Below are positions 35,843 to 44,763 of a stretch of DNA of 64,000 nucleotides, one piece after another; the stretch's first letter is position 1; every line of letters begins with the position of its first letter. The position numbers and the translations under genes are program-made. Where the stretch lies: positions 1-64,000 of the forward strand of contig NZ_JAIVFW010000023.1 of assembly GCF_020829595.1 (NCBI RefSeq). The letters are read 5' to 3'. Under the pieces are notes generated by a model. That model was not told the origin of the DNA and did no database searches. It saw only the letters and a list, made by a program, of their open reading frames with translations. This stretch comes from Nostoc sp. CHAB 5844 (GTDB taxonomy: Bacteria > Cyanobacteriota > Cyanobacteriia > Cyanobacteriales > Nostocaceae).

Positions 35843-36667
35843 ATGTTAAACAAAATTTCCGCCAAAATGGCAGCACTAAACTCAGAGTTAGATTATAGAA
35901 GAAAACTCTGGCAATATGCGCCAAAATTACCTGCACTAGAACCAGGCGATCGCATAATTGTTGATACTCTCAAACGTGAAGGTATTTGCATTACAACACT
36001 CGCTAATTTAGGATTTGATTCTACTCCAAAACTGCTGGATGCTGCTCATACTTTGTTACCAAACATAGGAAAGGATATCTATACAAATTCATCTCAAAAT
36101 CCACCAGAAATTTATACTGTTACTCATCTACCTAATTTTTATACCTGGGGAAGTGAACAAAGACTGTTGAATATTCTGGAACATTATATTGGACTTCCTG
36201 TTGCCTATCATGGTGTACAAATACGCAAAGACTTTTTAAATACAAGTCAGTTCAGTACAATGCTATGGCACAGAGATTCAGAAGATCGCCGCATTATTAA
36301 AATCATTATTTACTTAAATGATGTGGAAGAAAAACACGGGCCTTTTGAATATGTACCAGCATCTTTTACTTCCATATATAACCCTAATTTTTATCGCCTG
36401 TATTACAAAATATATAACTCAGGCATTAACGATGAAACCTTAAATAAAATTGTGCCGAAATCAGCTTGGAAATCATGTCAAGGGCCAGCCGGTACTGTGA
36501 TTATTGCTGATACGCAAAGGCTTTTACATCACGGAACAGTACGCACACAAGAGCGTTCTACATTATTTTTTGTCTACACTGCTAATCCTCCTAAACGACC
36601 AGGACTTTGTACTCAATATTGGGATGATACTTATCCCAAACCAGAAGTACTTCAAGAAATTAGGTAA
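35843..36667 (+). CDS. PhyH-type dioxygenase-like protein 1
   Basis: A 274-residue protein of the phytanoyl-CoA dioxygenase (Fe(II)/2-oxoglutarate) superfamily. The iron site is visible as WHRDSED (His-x-Asp) and the distal His as LLHHGTVRTQERS, whose Arg would bind 2-oxoglutarate. YLNDVEEKHGPFEYVP lies between. It should hydroxylate a substrate, possibly a sugar or lipid of the polysaccharide pathway (inferred from position). It begins eight bases after the glycosyltransferase stop. It shares most of its length with the next two genes. Confidence 0.8.
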   Translation: MLNKISAKMAALNSELDYRRKLWQYAPKLPALEPGDRIIVDTLKREGICITTLANLGFDSTPKLLDAAHTLLPNIGKDIYTNSSQNPPEIYTVTHLPNFYTWGSEQRLLNILEHYIGLPVAYHGVQIRKDFLNTSQFSTMLWHRDSEDRRIIKIIIYLNDVEEKHGPFEYVPASFTSIYNPNFYRLYYKIYNSGINDETLNKIVPKSAWKSCQGPAGTVIIADTQRLLHHGTVRTQERSTLFFVYTANPPKRPGLCTQYWDDTYPKPEVLQEIR

Positions 36668-36799
36668 GAATTTACTCAACTAACTCATAATTTTTTGCTC
36701 TTGAATAAGAATTCAGAAGTCAGAATACAGAATTTAGTAGAATTCTAACTCCTGAATTCTATTTAGATAATCACAGCCTCTTAATAAGGTATTCCTGCC

Positions 36800-37633
36800 A
36801 TGCTAAATATACTTAAAGGCAAAATGGCAACACTAAACTCAGAGTTAGCTTATAGAATAAAACTCTGGCAGTATGCACCCAAACTACCAGCATTACAAGC
36901 AAGCGATCGCACAATTGTTGAAACTCTCAAACGGGAAGGTGCTTATGTAACCTCACTCACTGATTTAGGCTTAAAATCTACTTCAGAGATGCTGCAAGCT
37001 ACTGATCATCAACTAGATAGAATGGCAGCTACAAATAACTCTCATCTTGCCAAAAGATTACCACAAATTTATACAGTCACAGATGTACCAGAATTTTTTA
37101 ATTGGGGACAGGAAAACCGACTATTAAAAATCATTGAAAATTACCTAGGTTTACCTGTTGCTTTTCACGGTGTACATTTACGCAAAGACTTTCCTAATGA
37201 ACACCAATTTGGCACATTATTGTGGCATAAAGATTCTGAAGACCGCAAACTGGTCAAGGTAATTGTTTATCTCCATGATGTCGAAGAAAAGCACGGGCCG
37301 TTTGAGTACATTCCTGTATCTTTAACATCTTTTCCTAACTTAAATTCCTATCGAGTTAACTACAAGCTTTGGCAGTCTGGTTACTTAGGAATTAACAATG
37401 AACAACTGCAGAAAATTATTCCCAAATCAGCTTGGAAATCATGCACAGGGCGAGCAGGTACAGTTGTGATTGCAGATTCAAGAACTGCTTTACATCACGG
37501 TACTCTCCGCACAGAAACACGGTCAGCACTATTTTTTGTCTATACTGCTAACCCACCTAAGCGACCAGAACTGTGTACTCAATACTGGGATGATACTTTT
37601 ACTAAACCAGAAATACTTCAAGAAATTGGTTAG
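36800..37633 (+). CDS. PhyH-type dioxygenase-like protein 2
   Basis: A 277-residue paralogue with a complete set of ligands: WHKDSED, LHHGTLRTETRS and YLHDVEEKHGPFEYIP. The N-terminus (LNSELAYRIKLWQYAPKLPA) is nearly the same as in copy 1, and the main differences are in the loop before the distal His. A 132-base gap with a GAATTC-type repeat separates it from copy 1. Confidence 0.8.
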   Translation: MLNILKGKMATLNSELAYRIKLWQYAPKLPALQASDRTIVETLKREGAYVTSLTDLGLKSTSEMLQATDHQLDRMAATNNSHLAKRLPQIYTVTDVPEFFNWGQENRLLKIIENYLGLPVAFHGVHLRKDFPNEHQFGTLLWHKDSEDRKLVKVIVYLHDVEEKHGPFEYIPVSLTSFPNLNSYRVNYKLWQSGYLGINNEQLQKIIPKSAWKSCTGRAGTVVIADSRTALHHGTLRTETRSALFFVYTANPPKRPELCTQYWDDTFTKPEILQEIG

Positions 37634-37711
37634 TAGCACATAGGCTCACTCAAGTACTTGAGGAAAAAAATCCCCAACTTTTGGCTTACCATTATCAGAA
37701 TCCACCGACTA

Positions 37712-38560
37712 ATGTTAAACATAATCAAATACAAAATATCTGCTGTATATTCAGACTTGGTTTTTCACCTAAAACGTTGGCAGCATGCAAAAAATTTACC
37801 TGCGTTAGAAAAACGCGATCGCATCATTCTTGAGACTCTCAAACGAGATGGCGTTTGTGTGACAACATTGGCAGATTTAGGCTTACATTCCAACTCAGAA
37901 CTACTCAAAGCTGCTTACGCGCAATTGTCTCGGATGCAAAATCCTAACAACGAATATCTAGCAGAAAAGTGGCCGCAAATTACCACAGTTACAGGTTTAC
38001 CAGAATTTTATAAATGGGCAACCCAGAAAAGACTACTAAATATTATTGAAAATTATATTGGTGTTCCTATTACTTTTCACGGTGTACATTTACGCAAAGA
38101 TTTTCCTAGCGATAATCAGTTCGGCACACTGTTATGGCATAGTGATGCAGAAGACCGCCGCATTGTCAAAATCTTTATTTGCTTGAATGATGTAGAAGCA
38201 AAAACTGGGCCATTTGAATACATTCCTCGTTCTCTAACTTCATTATTTAGTTGGCAGTATTATTGGCTTTACTACAAACTTTTAAAGTCAAGCTATATGG
38301 GTATTGATGATAAAGATGTGAAAAAAGTCATTCCTAAATCAGCCTGGAAATCTTGCCCAGGGCCAGCAGGTACAGTCATTTTTGCAGATACCAAAAATAC
38401 TTTACATCATGGCACAGTACGGACAGAAACACGGTCAACACTATTCTTTTGTTACACAGCTAACCCTCCCGAAAGACCAGACCTTTGTACACAATTCTGG
38501 GATGATACTTATCCCAGAGCCGAGCTTACTTCATCTGAGGTAGAAAAAGTTCTTGTTTAA
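37712..38560 (+). CDS. PhyH-type dioxygenase-like protein 3
   Basis: A third paralogue of about 282 residues with intact ligands (WHSDAED, LHHGTVRTETRS). It differs more (CLNDVEAKTGPFEYIP, and an extended C-terminal tail). A frame from 37658 would add 18 residues absent from the other copies, so the ATG at 37712, which opens like them (MLNIIKYKISAVYSDL), is preferred. Three tandem copies suggest successive or alternative hydroxylations. Confidence 0.8.
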   Translation: MLNIIKYKISAVYSDLVFHLKRWQHAKNLPALEKRDRIILETLKRDGVCVTTLADLGLHSNSELLKAAYAQLSRMQNPNNEYLAEKWPQITTVTGLPEFYKWATQKRLLNIIENYIGVPITFHGVHLRKDFPSDNQFGTLLWHSDAEDRRIVKIFICLNDVEAKTGPFEYIPRSLTSLFSWQYYWLYYKLLKSSYMGIDDKDVKKVIPKSAWKSCPGPAGTVIFADTKNTLHHGTVRTETRSTLFFCYTANPPERPDLCTQFWDDTYPRAELTSSEVEKVLV

Positions 38561-38603
38561 AGAATTAGCTAATATTGTCCACAATCATATATCGAGGTAA
38601 TTC

Positions 38604-39173
38604 ATGATTTTCACCGCTACAAATCTCCAAGATGCTTACATTATTGACTTAGAAGAAAGAAGCGATCGCCGGGGTTTTTTTGCTAGAACTTTCTGCGCTC
38701 AAGAATTTGCTGCCCACGGTTTGAAGCCACTAGTAGCTCAATGTAACTTGTCCTATAACTACAAAAAAGGCACTCTCCGAGGAATGCACTATCAACTCCA
38801 ACCCGCAGCCGAAACAAAGTTAGTGCGCTGTACTAAAGGTGCTATTTATGACGTAATTATTGATATGCGTCCTGATTCACCTACCTTTTTACAGCAGATT
38901 GGTGTGGAATTAACCGCAGATAATCATCGGGCTTTGTATGTGCCAGAAATGTTTGCCCACGGCTATCAAGCCCTCACCGATGATGCTGAAGTAGTTTATC
39001 AAGTTAGTGAGTTTTATACACCAGGATACGAACGTGGTCTACGCTTTAATGACCCATTTTTTAATATTGAATGGCCTTTAGAAGTAACAGAGATTTCTGA
39101 AAAAGATTTGAATTGGCCATTGTTGAGCATGATACCTATTGGAGATACCGACACAGTATCAATTACTGTATAA
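38604..39173 (+). CDS. rfbC: dTDP-4-dehydrorhamnose 3,5-epimerase-like protein
   Basis: A 189-residue cupin enzyme of the RfbC family. It has EERSDRRGFFARTFC, the catalytic His in LRGMHYQLQP, GAIYDVIIDMRPDSPTFLQQ, and MFAHGYQALTDDAEVVYQVSEFY with the catalytic Tyr region. It epimerises a 4-keto-6-deoxy nucleotide sugar at C3 and/or C5. The usual partners RfbA, RfbB and RfbD are not here, so the substrate may be a CDP-sugar made through the cytidylyltransferase (inference). CGAGGTAATT before its ATG matches the leader of the cytidylyltransferase gene. Confidence 0.85.
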   Translation: MIFTATNLQDAYIIDLEERSDRRGFFARTFCAQEFAAHGLKPLVAQCNLSYNYKKGTLRGMHYQLQPAAETKLVRCTKGAIYDVIIDMRPDSPTFLQQIGVELTADNHRALYVPEMFAHGYQALTDDAEVVYQVSEFYTPGYERGLRFNDPFFNIEWPLEVTEISEKDLNWPLLSMIPIGDTDTVSITV

Positions 39174-39339
39174 AGGCAAGAGGCATACTTCAACTTCCTT
39201 CGACTACGCTCAGGACAAGTCGCTCAGTAACCAGGAGGCAGAAGGGATTTTGTCGCACTAATACTCATTCTCTACTTCTGTCGAGTTTTAACTTCTTAAT
39301 TGATTAACAGTAATTGTGAACATATAACAAATAGCAATC

Positions 39340-39345
39340 AGAGGA
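39340..39345 (+). promoter_or_regulatory. Ribosome-binding site deciding the SAF dehydrogenase start
   Basis: AGAGGA five bases ahead of the ATG at 39351. It supports the internal start over the upstream one at 39300. Confidence 0.6.
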
Positions 39346-39350
39346 ATTTC

Positions 39351-40664
39351 ATGATTATTATTGATAATGCTTTAAAAGCTCGTGCTGCTGCTGGTAATCC
39401 TATCAAAGTAGGAATGATTGGTGCTGGCTTTATGGGGCGAGGTATTGCTAACCAAATTATTAATTCAGTTCCGGGAATGGAGTTAGTTGCTATCTTCAAC
39501 CGGAGTATTGATGGAGCTAAACGAGCTTATACAGAAGCGGGTATTGAAGATATTCAAGTTGTTAGTAATGTCAGCGATTTAGAAGATGCGATCGCCTGTA
39601 ACAGATATGCTATCACTGAAGATGCCAAGTTAATCTGTCAAGCGCAAAGCATCGAGGCGATTATTGAAGTCACTGGTGCAGTCGAATTTGGCGCTCATAT
39701 TGTGATGCAAGCGATCGCTCATCGCAAGCATATCATTATGATGAATGCCGAACTCGATGGTACAGTTGGTTCCATCCTCAAAGTTTATGCTGACAAAGCC
39801 GGAGTCATCCTCAGCGCTTGCGATGGCGACCAACCAGGCGTAGAAATGAATCTTTACCGATTTGTCAAGAGCATCGGTTTGACACCATTATTGTGCGGTA
39901 ACATCAAAGGACTGCAAGACCCCTATCGCAATCCGACAACCCAAGAAGGCTTTGCCAAGCGTTGGGGACAAAAAGCCCACATGGTGACCAGCTTTGCTGA
40001 TGGGACAAAGATATCATTTGAGCAGGCGATCGTTGCTAATGTTACAGGTATGCAAGTCGCCCAGCGCGGAATGCTAGGCTATCACTTCACTGGTCATGTT
40101 GATGAAATGACCAACATGTATGATATCGACCAACTCAAAGAATTAGGCGGGATTGTTGATTATGTAGTTGGAGCCAAACCCGGCCCCGGTGTATTTGTCT
40201 TCGCCACCCATGATGACCCCAAACAACGACACTACCTCAACCTCTACAAGTTAGGTGAAGGGCCTCTCTATAGTTTTTATACTCCTTATCATCTCTGCCA
40301 TTTTGAAGTTCCCTTATCTGTAGCTCGTGCTGTCCTTTTCCGAGACGCTGTCATGGCTCCTATTGGTAAACCATTGGTAGATGTAGTGGCAACTGCCAAA
40401 ATCGATTTGAAAGCCGGAGAAACTCTTGATGGCATTGGCTACTATATGACCTACGGCCAATGTGAAAATTCTCCCATCGTTCAAGCACAAAAACTTTTAC
40501 CAATGGGTTTAGCTGAAGGATGTCGTTTAAAACGAGATATTCCTCGTGATCAAGTCTTGACTTATGACGATGTAGAATTACCTGAAAACAGACTTTGTGA
40601 CCAACTACGCGCTGAACAAAATGCTTATTTTACTTTTGAAAAAGTTCTCGCGGCAGTTGGATAA
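39351..40664 (+). CDS. SAF-domain NAD(P)-dependent dehydrogenase
   Basis: A 437-residue oxidoreductase related to homoserine dehydrogenase-like proteins. It has a Rossmann start (KVGMIGAGFMGRGIANQI), IIEVTGAVEFGAHIVMQAI, MMNAELDGTVGSIL and a C-terminal SAF-type domain (GLAEGCRLKRDIPRDQVLTY). Such proteins occur in sugar clusters of other bacteria; the precise substrate is not established. The ATG at 39351 has AGAGGA five bases ahead, whereas the longer frame from 39300 opens with a TTG-type start and Asn-rich sequence. It probably completes the nucleotide-sugar group. Confidence 0.8.
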   Translation: MIIIDNALKARAAAGNPIKVGMIGAGFMGRGIANQIINSVPGMELVAIFNRSIDGAKRAYTEAGIEDIQVVSNVSDLEDAIACNRYAITEDAKLICQAQSIEAIIEVTGAVEFGAHIVMQAIAHRKHIIMMNAELDGTVGSILKVYADKAGVILSACDGDQPGVEMNLYRFVKSIGLTPLLCGNIKGLQDPYRNPTTQEGFAKRWGQKAHMVTSFADGTKISFEQAIVANVTGMQVAQRGMLGYHFTGHVDEMTNMYDIDQLKELGGIVDYVVGAKPGPGVFVFATHDDPKQRHYLNLYKLGEGPLYSFYTPYHLCHFEVPLSVARAVLFRDAVMAPIGKPLVDVVATAKIDLKAGETLDGIGYYMTYGQCENSPIVQAQKLLPMGLAEGCRLKRDIPRDQVLTYDDVELPENRLCDQLRAEQNAYFTFEKVLAAVG

Positions 40665-40707
40665 TATTTGGGCTTAATATAGCCATACTCAATCATTTTT
40701 AGACAAA

Positions 40708-40742
40708 CAGATACCCGATTTATGCAAAAAATCGGGTATCTG
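40708..40742. terminator. Hairpin after the nucleotide-sugar genes
   Basis: CAGATACCCGATT and its exact complement AATCGGGTATCTG, 13 bp with a nine-base loop. It belongs to the recurrent hairpin family and probably closes the first half of the island. Confidence 0.6.
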
Positions 40743-40801
40743 AGCCTTTCAATAAATCATTCTTGAATTTCACAAAATCTAGAGAGGTAGCATTGCGGCA
40801 G

Positions 40802-40833
40802 TTGTAGAGACGCGAAATTTCGCGTCTCTACAA
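40802..40833. repeat. Perfect 32-bp palindrome
   Basis: TTGTAGAGACGCGAAA is followed at once by its exact complement. A shorter AGAGACG palindrome is at 4539. No T-tract follows, so a terminator role is not assured. Confidence 0.75.
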
Positions 40834-41169
40834 GCTAATTTGTAAGTAACGAAGAATCAAACTTTGATCAGTTGGGGATCTAAGGCTCTCAAATTTTACA
40901 ATTCAACTAGGCTTGCTGTATCTTGTCAATACTAGTAAGGCTCTTATTCTATATCAAAAGTAATATTTTTACTGAATAATGATTTCTGGAAAGCAATAAC
41001 TATTATAAATAATTTAATCAACTTAAAAGCTGGATGAATTTTGAAAAAAAGTATTCTATTGAACTAATAACTTAATCTTGAAATTTTATAGTACTAAACA
41101 CTAAAGTTTTAGCAGTATTTGACTAAAATACTTTTCTGACAAAATTCAGCGGCAGTTTGGATAAATTTT

Positions 41170-42294
41170 ATGAAAATTGCTTTAGTCCATGATTATTTAA
41201 CTCAGCGTGGAGGGGCAGAGCGCGTATTTGAATTACTATGTAAGCGCTACCCTAAAGCAGATGTTTTTACTTCTTTATATGACCCACAAAAAACTATTGA
41301 TCTGAGTGAGCGGATAGTCAATACAACTTTTTTACAAAAAATTCCGGGTGCAGCCAAATATTTTAGAATGATGGCACCCTTTTACTTCCCTGCCTTTCGG
41401 GCTTTGGATTTACAAGATTACGATTTAATTATTAGCAGTAGCACTAGCTTTGCCAAAGCTGTACGCAAACGTCCTGATGCTCACCATGTTTGTTTTTGTC
41501 ATAATGTCACCCGTTTCTTGTGGGATACAGAAACATATTTGCGAGAGTATGGAGATTATAGATATTTTGCACCATTAATTGAACAAATTTTCCAATTAAT
41601 GCGGAAGGTAGACCTAAAATATGCTCAGGAACCTGACCTTTATATTGCTAATTCCAGCGTTGTAGCTAAAAGAATTCAACAGATTTATGGCAAACCAGCA
41701 ATTGTAGTTAACTATCCAATTGATACCAGTAACTTTGTTTATTCAGATACCAAAGAAGATTATTATTTAGCATCTGCACGGATGATCAGTTACAAGCGGC
41801 TAGATATAATCGTCGAAGCTTTTAATTGGTTGGGGTGGCGGTTATTAATCTCAGGTGATGGCCCGGAACAAGCACGTCTAAAAGCCAAGGCATTAAATAA
41901 TATCGAATTTTTAGGACACGTCAGCGATCGCCAACGTAAAGATTTATTTTCTAAAGCTAAATCTGTGATAGTTGCAGCCTTAGAAGACTATGGGTTAGTT
42001 CCTGTAGAAGCCAATGCCAGTGGTACACCAGTGATTGCCTATGGTGCTGGTGGCGTGTTAGATACCCAAATCCACGGCACAACTGGAGTATTTTTTAGCA
42101 GGCAAACACCAGACTCTTTACAAGCTGCATTATTAGAGTCCGGACGCATCACTTGGAATTATGAAAATATTCGTAATCATGCAGTGAACAATTTTTCAGA
42201 ACCAGTATTTTTCAGGAAGGTTGAGCAACTTATTGATCAAACTTGTATAAAGAAGAATTCAGAAGTCAGAATTCAGAATCTAGAAGCAAATTAG
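41170..42294 (+). CDS. Family 4 glycosyltransferase
   Basis: A 374-residue GT-B enzyme: KIALVHDYLTQRGGAERVFE at the start, SSSTSFAKAVRKRPDAHHV, ASARMISYKRLDIIVEAF and the donor site AALEDYGLVPVEANASGTPV. It retains the anomeric configuration. The usual sequence ends near residue 360. The final 14 residues (KKNSEVRIQNLEAN) are encoded by a GAATTCAGAAGTCAG-type dispersed repeat, so the native stop was lost and the protein now ends in repeat-derived sequence. Confidence 0.85.
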   Translation: MKIALVHDYLTQRGGAERVFELLCKRYPKADVFTSLYDPQKTIDLSERIVNTTFLQKIPGAAKYFRMMAPFYFPAFRALDLQDYDLIISSSTSFAKAVRKRPDAHHVCFCHNVTRFLWDTETYLREYGDYRYFAPLIEQIFQLMRKVDLKYAQEPDLYIANSSVVAKRIQQIYGKPAIVVNYPIDTSNFVYSDTKEDYYLASARMISYKRLDIIVEAFNWLGWRLLISGDGPEQARLKAKALNNIEFLGHVSDRQRKDLFSKAKSVIVAALEDYGLVPVEANASGTPVIAYGAGGVLDTQIHGTTGVFFSRQTPDSLQAALLESGRITWNYENIRNHAVNNFSEPVFFRKVEQLIDQTCIKKNSEVRIQNLEAN

Positions 42295-42468
42295 CGGAGG
42301 ATTCACACCCGCCGCTAATTCAAAACCTACAAATTTTCAATTTAAAGGAGGTTTTAAACCTGTTTATTCATCCACAGCTTCGCACAGAATTGATACTGAA
42401 TTCTATTCTAATTATTCATCTGGCTTGTTAGTTGTTCGTGTAGCGTCTCGCAGACAAGGATAATAAAA

Positions 42469-44697
42469 GTGGTTCAGACTAGTCTTAATCCCAGTGTAAA
42501 TACAATTACTGACACAGAACAGGGTTATGGACAACTATTAGCAGTTTTTATTCGTAGGTTTCCTTGGTTTGTTGCTGTATTTGTGACTTCAATTGCTATG
42601 GCAGCAATTATGACTGCTAAGACAAAACCTACTTACAAAAGCACTATGCAACTGTTAGTAGAACCTAACTATCAAGGTAAAAAAGAAACAGGTGGAGTAG
42701 AAAATCAGTTCACTGAACCAAATGTTGAAATAGACACAGCCACCCAGCTAAATCTCATGCAGAGTTCGGGGTTAATTCAAAAAGCAGTTGATAAACTTCG
42801 TGGAGAATATCCAGATATCGGTGTAGGTGATATTAAAGGTGCTTTGGCATTAAACCAATTAAGAAGCAAAGAAGATAATGTCGCCACAAAAATTTTCCAA
42901 GTAGACTACACCGATAGAGACCCAAACAAGACACAAAAAGTTCTGACGGCTATTCGGGAAGTTTATGTAGAATACAACAAACAACAACAAGATGCCCGTC
43001 TGCAAAAAGGTCTGCAAATCATCCGCGAACAGTTAAGCAAAGCTAGTGAAGAGGTGAATGCAGCTGAGTCAAACTTGCAAAGATTTCGCCGCAACCAAAA
43101 TTTAATCGATCCGGTGGCTCAAGCTAAAGCGCTGGAAGACGCTTTGAATCTTGTTCAACAAGAACGACGCACAACTCGCGCTCAATATCAAGAGGCAGTA
43201 GCACGGCAAAAATCTTTAGAAGAACAACTTAACCGTTCTCCTCAAAATGCGTTAGTTGCTTCGCGTTTGAGTCAGTCTACTCGCTACCAAGGCTTACTCA
43301 ACGAAATCCAAAAAACAGAACTAGCACTGGCTCAAGAACGCTTGCGCTTCACAGACGAAACTCCCAATGTCCAAAAATTGCAAGAACAACTTAGTAGTCA
43401 AAAAGCATTATTAGAACAAGAAGTAGGCAGGACTTTAGGCACAAAGTCGTCTGGGGTAGTTGGTTCTAGAGATGCGCTTTTACAACAAGGACAGTTTGGC
43501 CAAATTGATTTAACTCTTGCAAGTGAACTAGTAGAAACTCAAACAACCATAGTTGCACTAAGCGCTCGCGATCAAACTTTGGCACAAAAAGAAACCCAAC
43601 TACGTTTTGAAATTAAACGCTTCCCACCTTTGTTAGCTTATTACAATCGCATCCAACCACAGCTAGAATTTAGTCGGGAAAGATTAGAACAGCTGTTAAG
43701 AGCAGAACAACAATTACGTCAAGAACTAGCTAAAGGTGGATTTAATTGGGAAGTTGTGGAAGAACCTCACGAAGGGATACAGTTAGGCCCGAATCTTCAG
43801 CAAAATCTCTTGTTAGGAGCCGTTGTTGGGTTAATGTTGGGAGGTATTGCTGCTTTCTTACGAGAAGCATCCGATGATGCTGTACATACAACCGCTGAGT
43901 TAGAGAAGCAAGTAGCTCTACCTTTGTTAGGAACAACGCCCAAACTACCACCTGCTAGAGCCAGAGATTCAATTATCAAGTTGCCTTTTGGTAAGCCTGA
44001 AACACCTGCTCCTTGGACAATTCAGGTGTTACAGTCGCCACCACGCTGGGAATCGTTGGATTTAATTTACAAAAATATTGAACTTCTCAATACCGTATCT
44101 AGTTTGAAGTCTTTGATGATTACTTCGGCTTTACCTGATGAAGCTAAATCAGGTATGGCTTTAGGTTTGGCAATGAGTGCGGCTCGGTTACACAAACGAG
44201 TACTACTGATTGATGCTAACTTACGCGATCCTAGTTTGCACGAACAGCTAAATCTGCCTAATGAACAAGGACTATCAACTTTACTAAGTAGCGAAGTTAC
44301 TTTACCCAATCAGATTGGGATTCAATCTTTAGGTTCAGCCTACATTGATATTTTGACGGCTGGGCCTAAACCTACCGATCCTGCTCATCTGTTAAGTTCT
44401 CCACGGATGATGCAACTGATGAGAACCTTTGAAGATAACTATGATTTGGTACTGATAGACGCTCCCCCAGTGCTAGGATTGGTAGATGCTATGTTAACAG
44501 CATCATCTTGCCGGAGTGTGGTGTTGGTAGCCAGTATGGGTATTGTGACTCGCAACCAACTTGCTCAAGCTACAGGTATGTTGAGTAAGTTAAATTTAAT
44601 TGGGGTTGTCGCTAATGGCGTTTCTAGCTCTGACAGTGGTTTTGTACAGTATCCCAAGGAATATCGTCTGGCTTTGAAACAAGCGGTAGAAAAATAG
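42469..44697 (+). CDS. Wzc/GumC-like chain-length regulator and kinase-like protein
   Basis: A 742-residue inner-membrane protein of the polysaccharide co-polymerase type. Two membrane segments flank a large periplasmic coiled-coil Wzz domain (first near 25-45, FPWFVAVFVTSIAMAAIM; second near 445-465). From about 530 a cytoplasmic BY-kinase-like domain follows (VLLIDANLRDP and LVLIDAPPVLG are intact). The Walker A motif is not: at 555-562 the expected GEGKST reads LPDEAKSG. The tyrosine cluster at the C-terminus is also reduced. It likely controls chain length and export. It starts with GTG and ends at a HIP1-based hairpin. Confidence 0.85.
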   Translation: MVQTSLNPSVNTITDTEQGYGQLLAVFIRRFPWFVAVFVTSIAMAAIMTAKTKPTYKSTMQLLVEPNYQGKKETGGVENQFTEPNVEIDTATQLNLMQSSGLIQKAVDKLRGEYPDIGVGDIKGALALNQLRSKEDNVATKIFQVDYTDRDPNKTQKVLTAIREVYVEYNKQQQDARLQKGLQIIREQLSKASEEVNAAESNLQRFRRNQNLIDPVAQAKALEDALNLVQQERRTTRAQYQEAVARQKSLEEQLNRSPQNALVASRLSQSTRYQGLLNEIQKTELALAQERLRFTDETPNVQKLQEQLSSQKALLEQEVGRTLGTKSSGVVGSRDALLQQGQFGQIDLTLASELVETQTTIVALSARDQTLAQKETQLRFEIKRFPPLLAYYNRIQPQLEFSRERLEQLLRAEQQLRQELAKGGFNWEVVEEPHEGIQLGPNLQQNLLLGAVVGLMLGGIAAFLREASDDAVHTTAELEKQVALPLLGTTPKLPPARARDSIIKLPFGKPETPAPWTIQVLQSPPRWESLDLIYKNIELLNTVSSLKSLMITSALPDEAKSGMALGLAMSAARLHKRVLLIDANLRDPSLHEQLNLPNEQGLSTLLSSEVTLPNQIGIQSLGSAYIDILTAGPKPTDPAHLLSSPRMMQLMRTFEDNYDLVLIDAPPVLGLVDAMLTASSCRSVVLVASMGIVTRNQLAQATGMLSKLNLIGVVANGVSSSDSGFVQYPKEYRLALKQAVEK

Positions 44698-44716
44698 TAG
44701 AAAAGTTACATTCTAG

Positions 44717-44763
44717 ATATGTGCGATCGCTCTTTTGGCGGATGCGATCGCACATATTTTTTT
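44717..44763 (+). terminator. Rho-independent terminator built from HIP1 sites
   Basis: ATATGTGCGATCGC and its exact complement GCGATCGCACATAT are followed by TTTTTTT. The stem is 14 bp with a 13-base loop and includes two HIP1 octamers. It sits 20 bases past the Wzc-like gene. Confidence 0.8.

Larger units (their letters stand above)
40665..41169. other. Intergenic region dividing the island
   Basis: About 500 bases. The left part holds two hairpins (40708-40742 and 40802-40833). The right part is AT-rich with no gene and probably contains a promoter for the downstream transferase genes, as it is the longest gap in the first half of the island. Confidence 0.5.
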
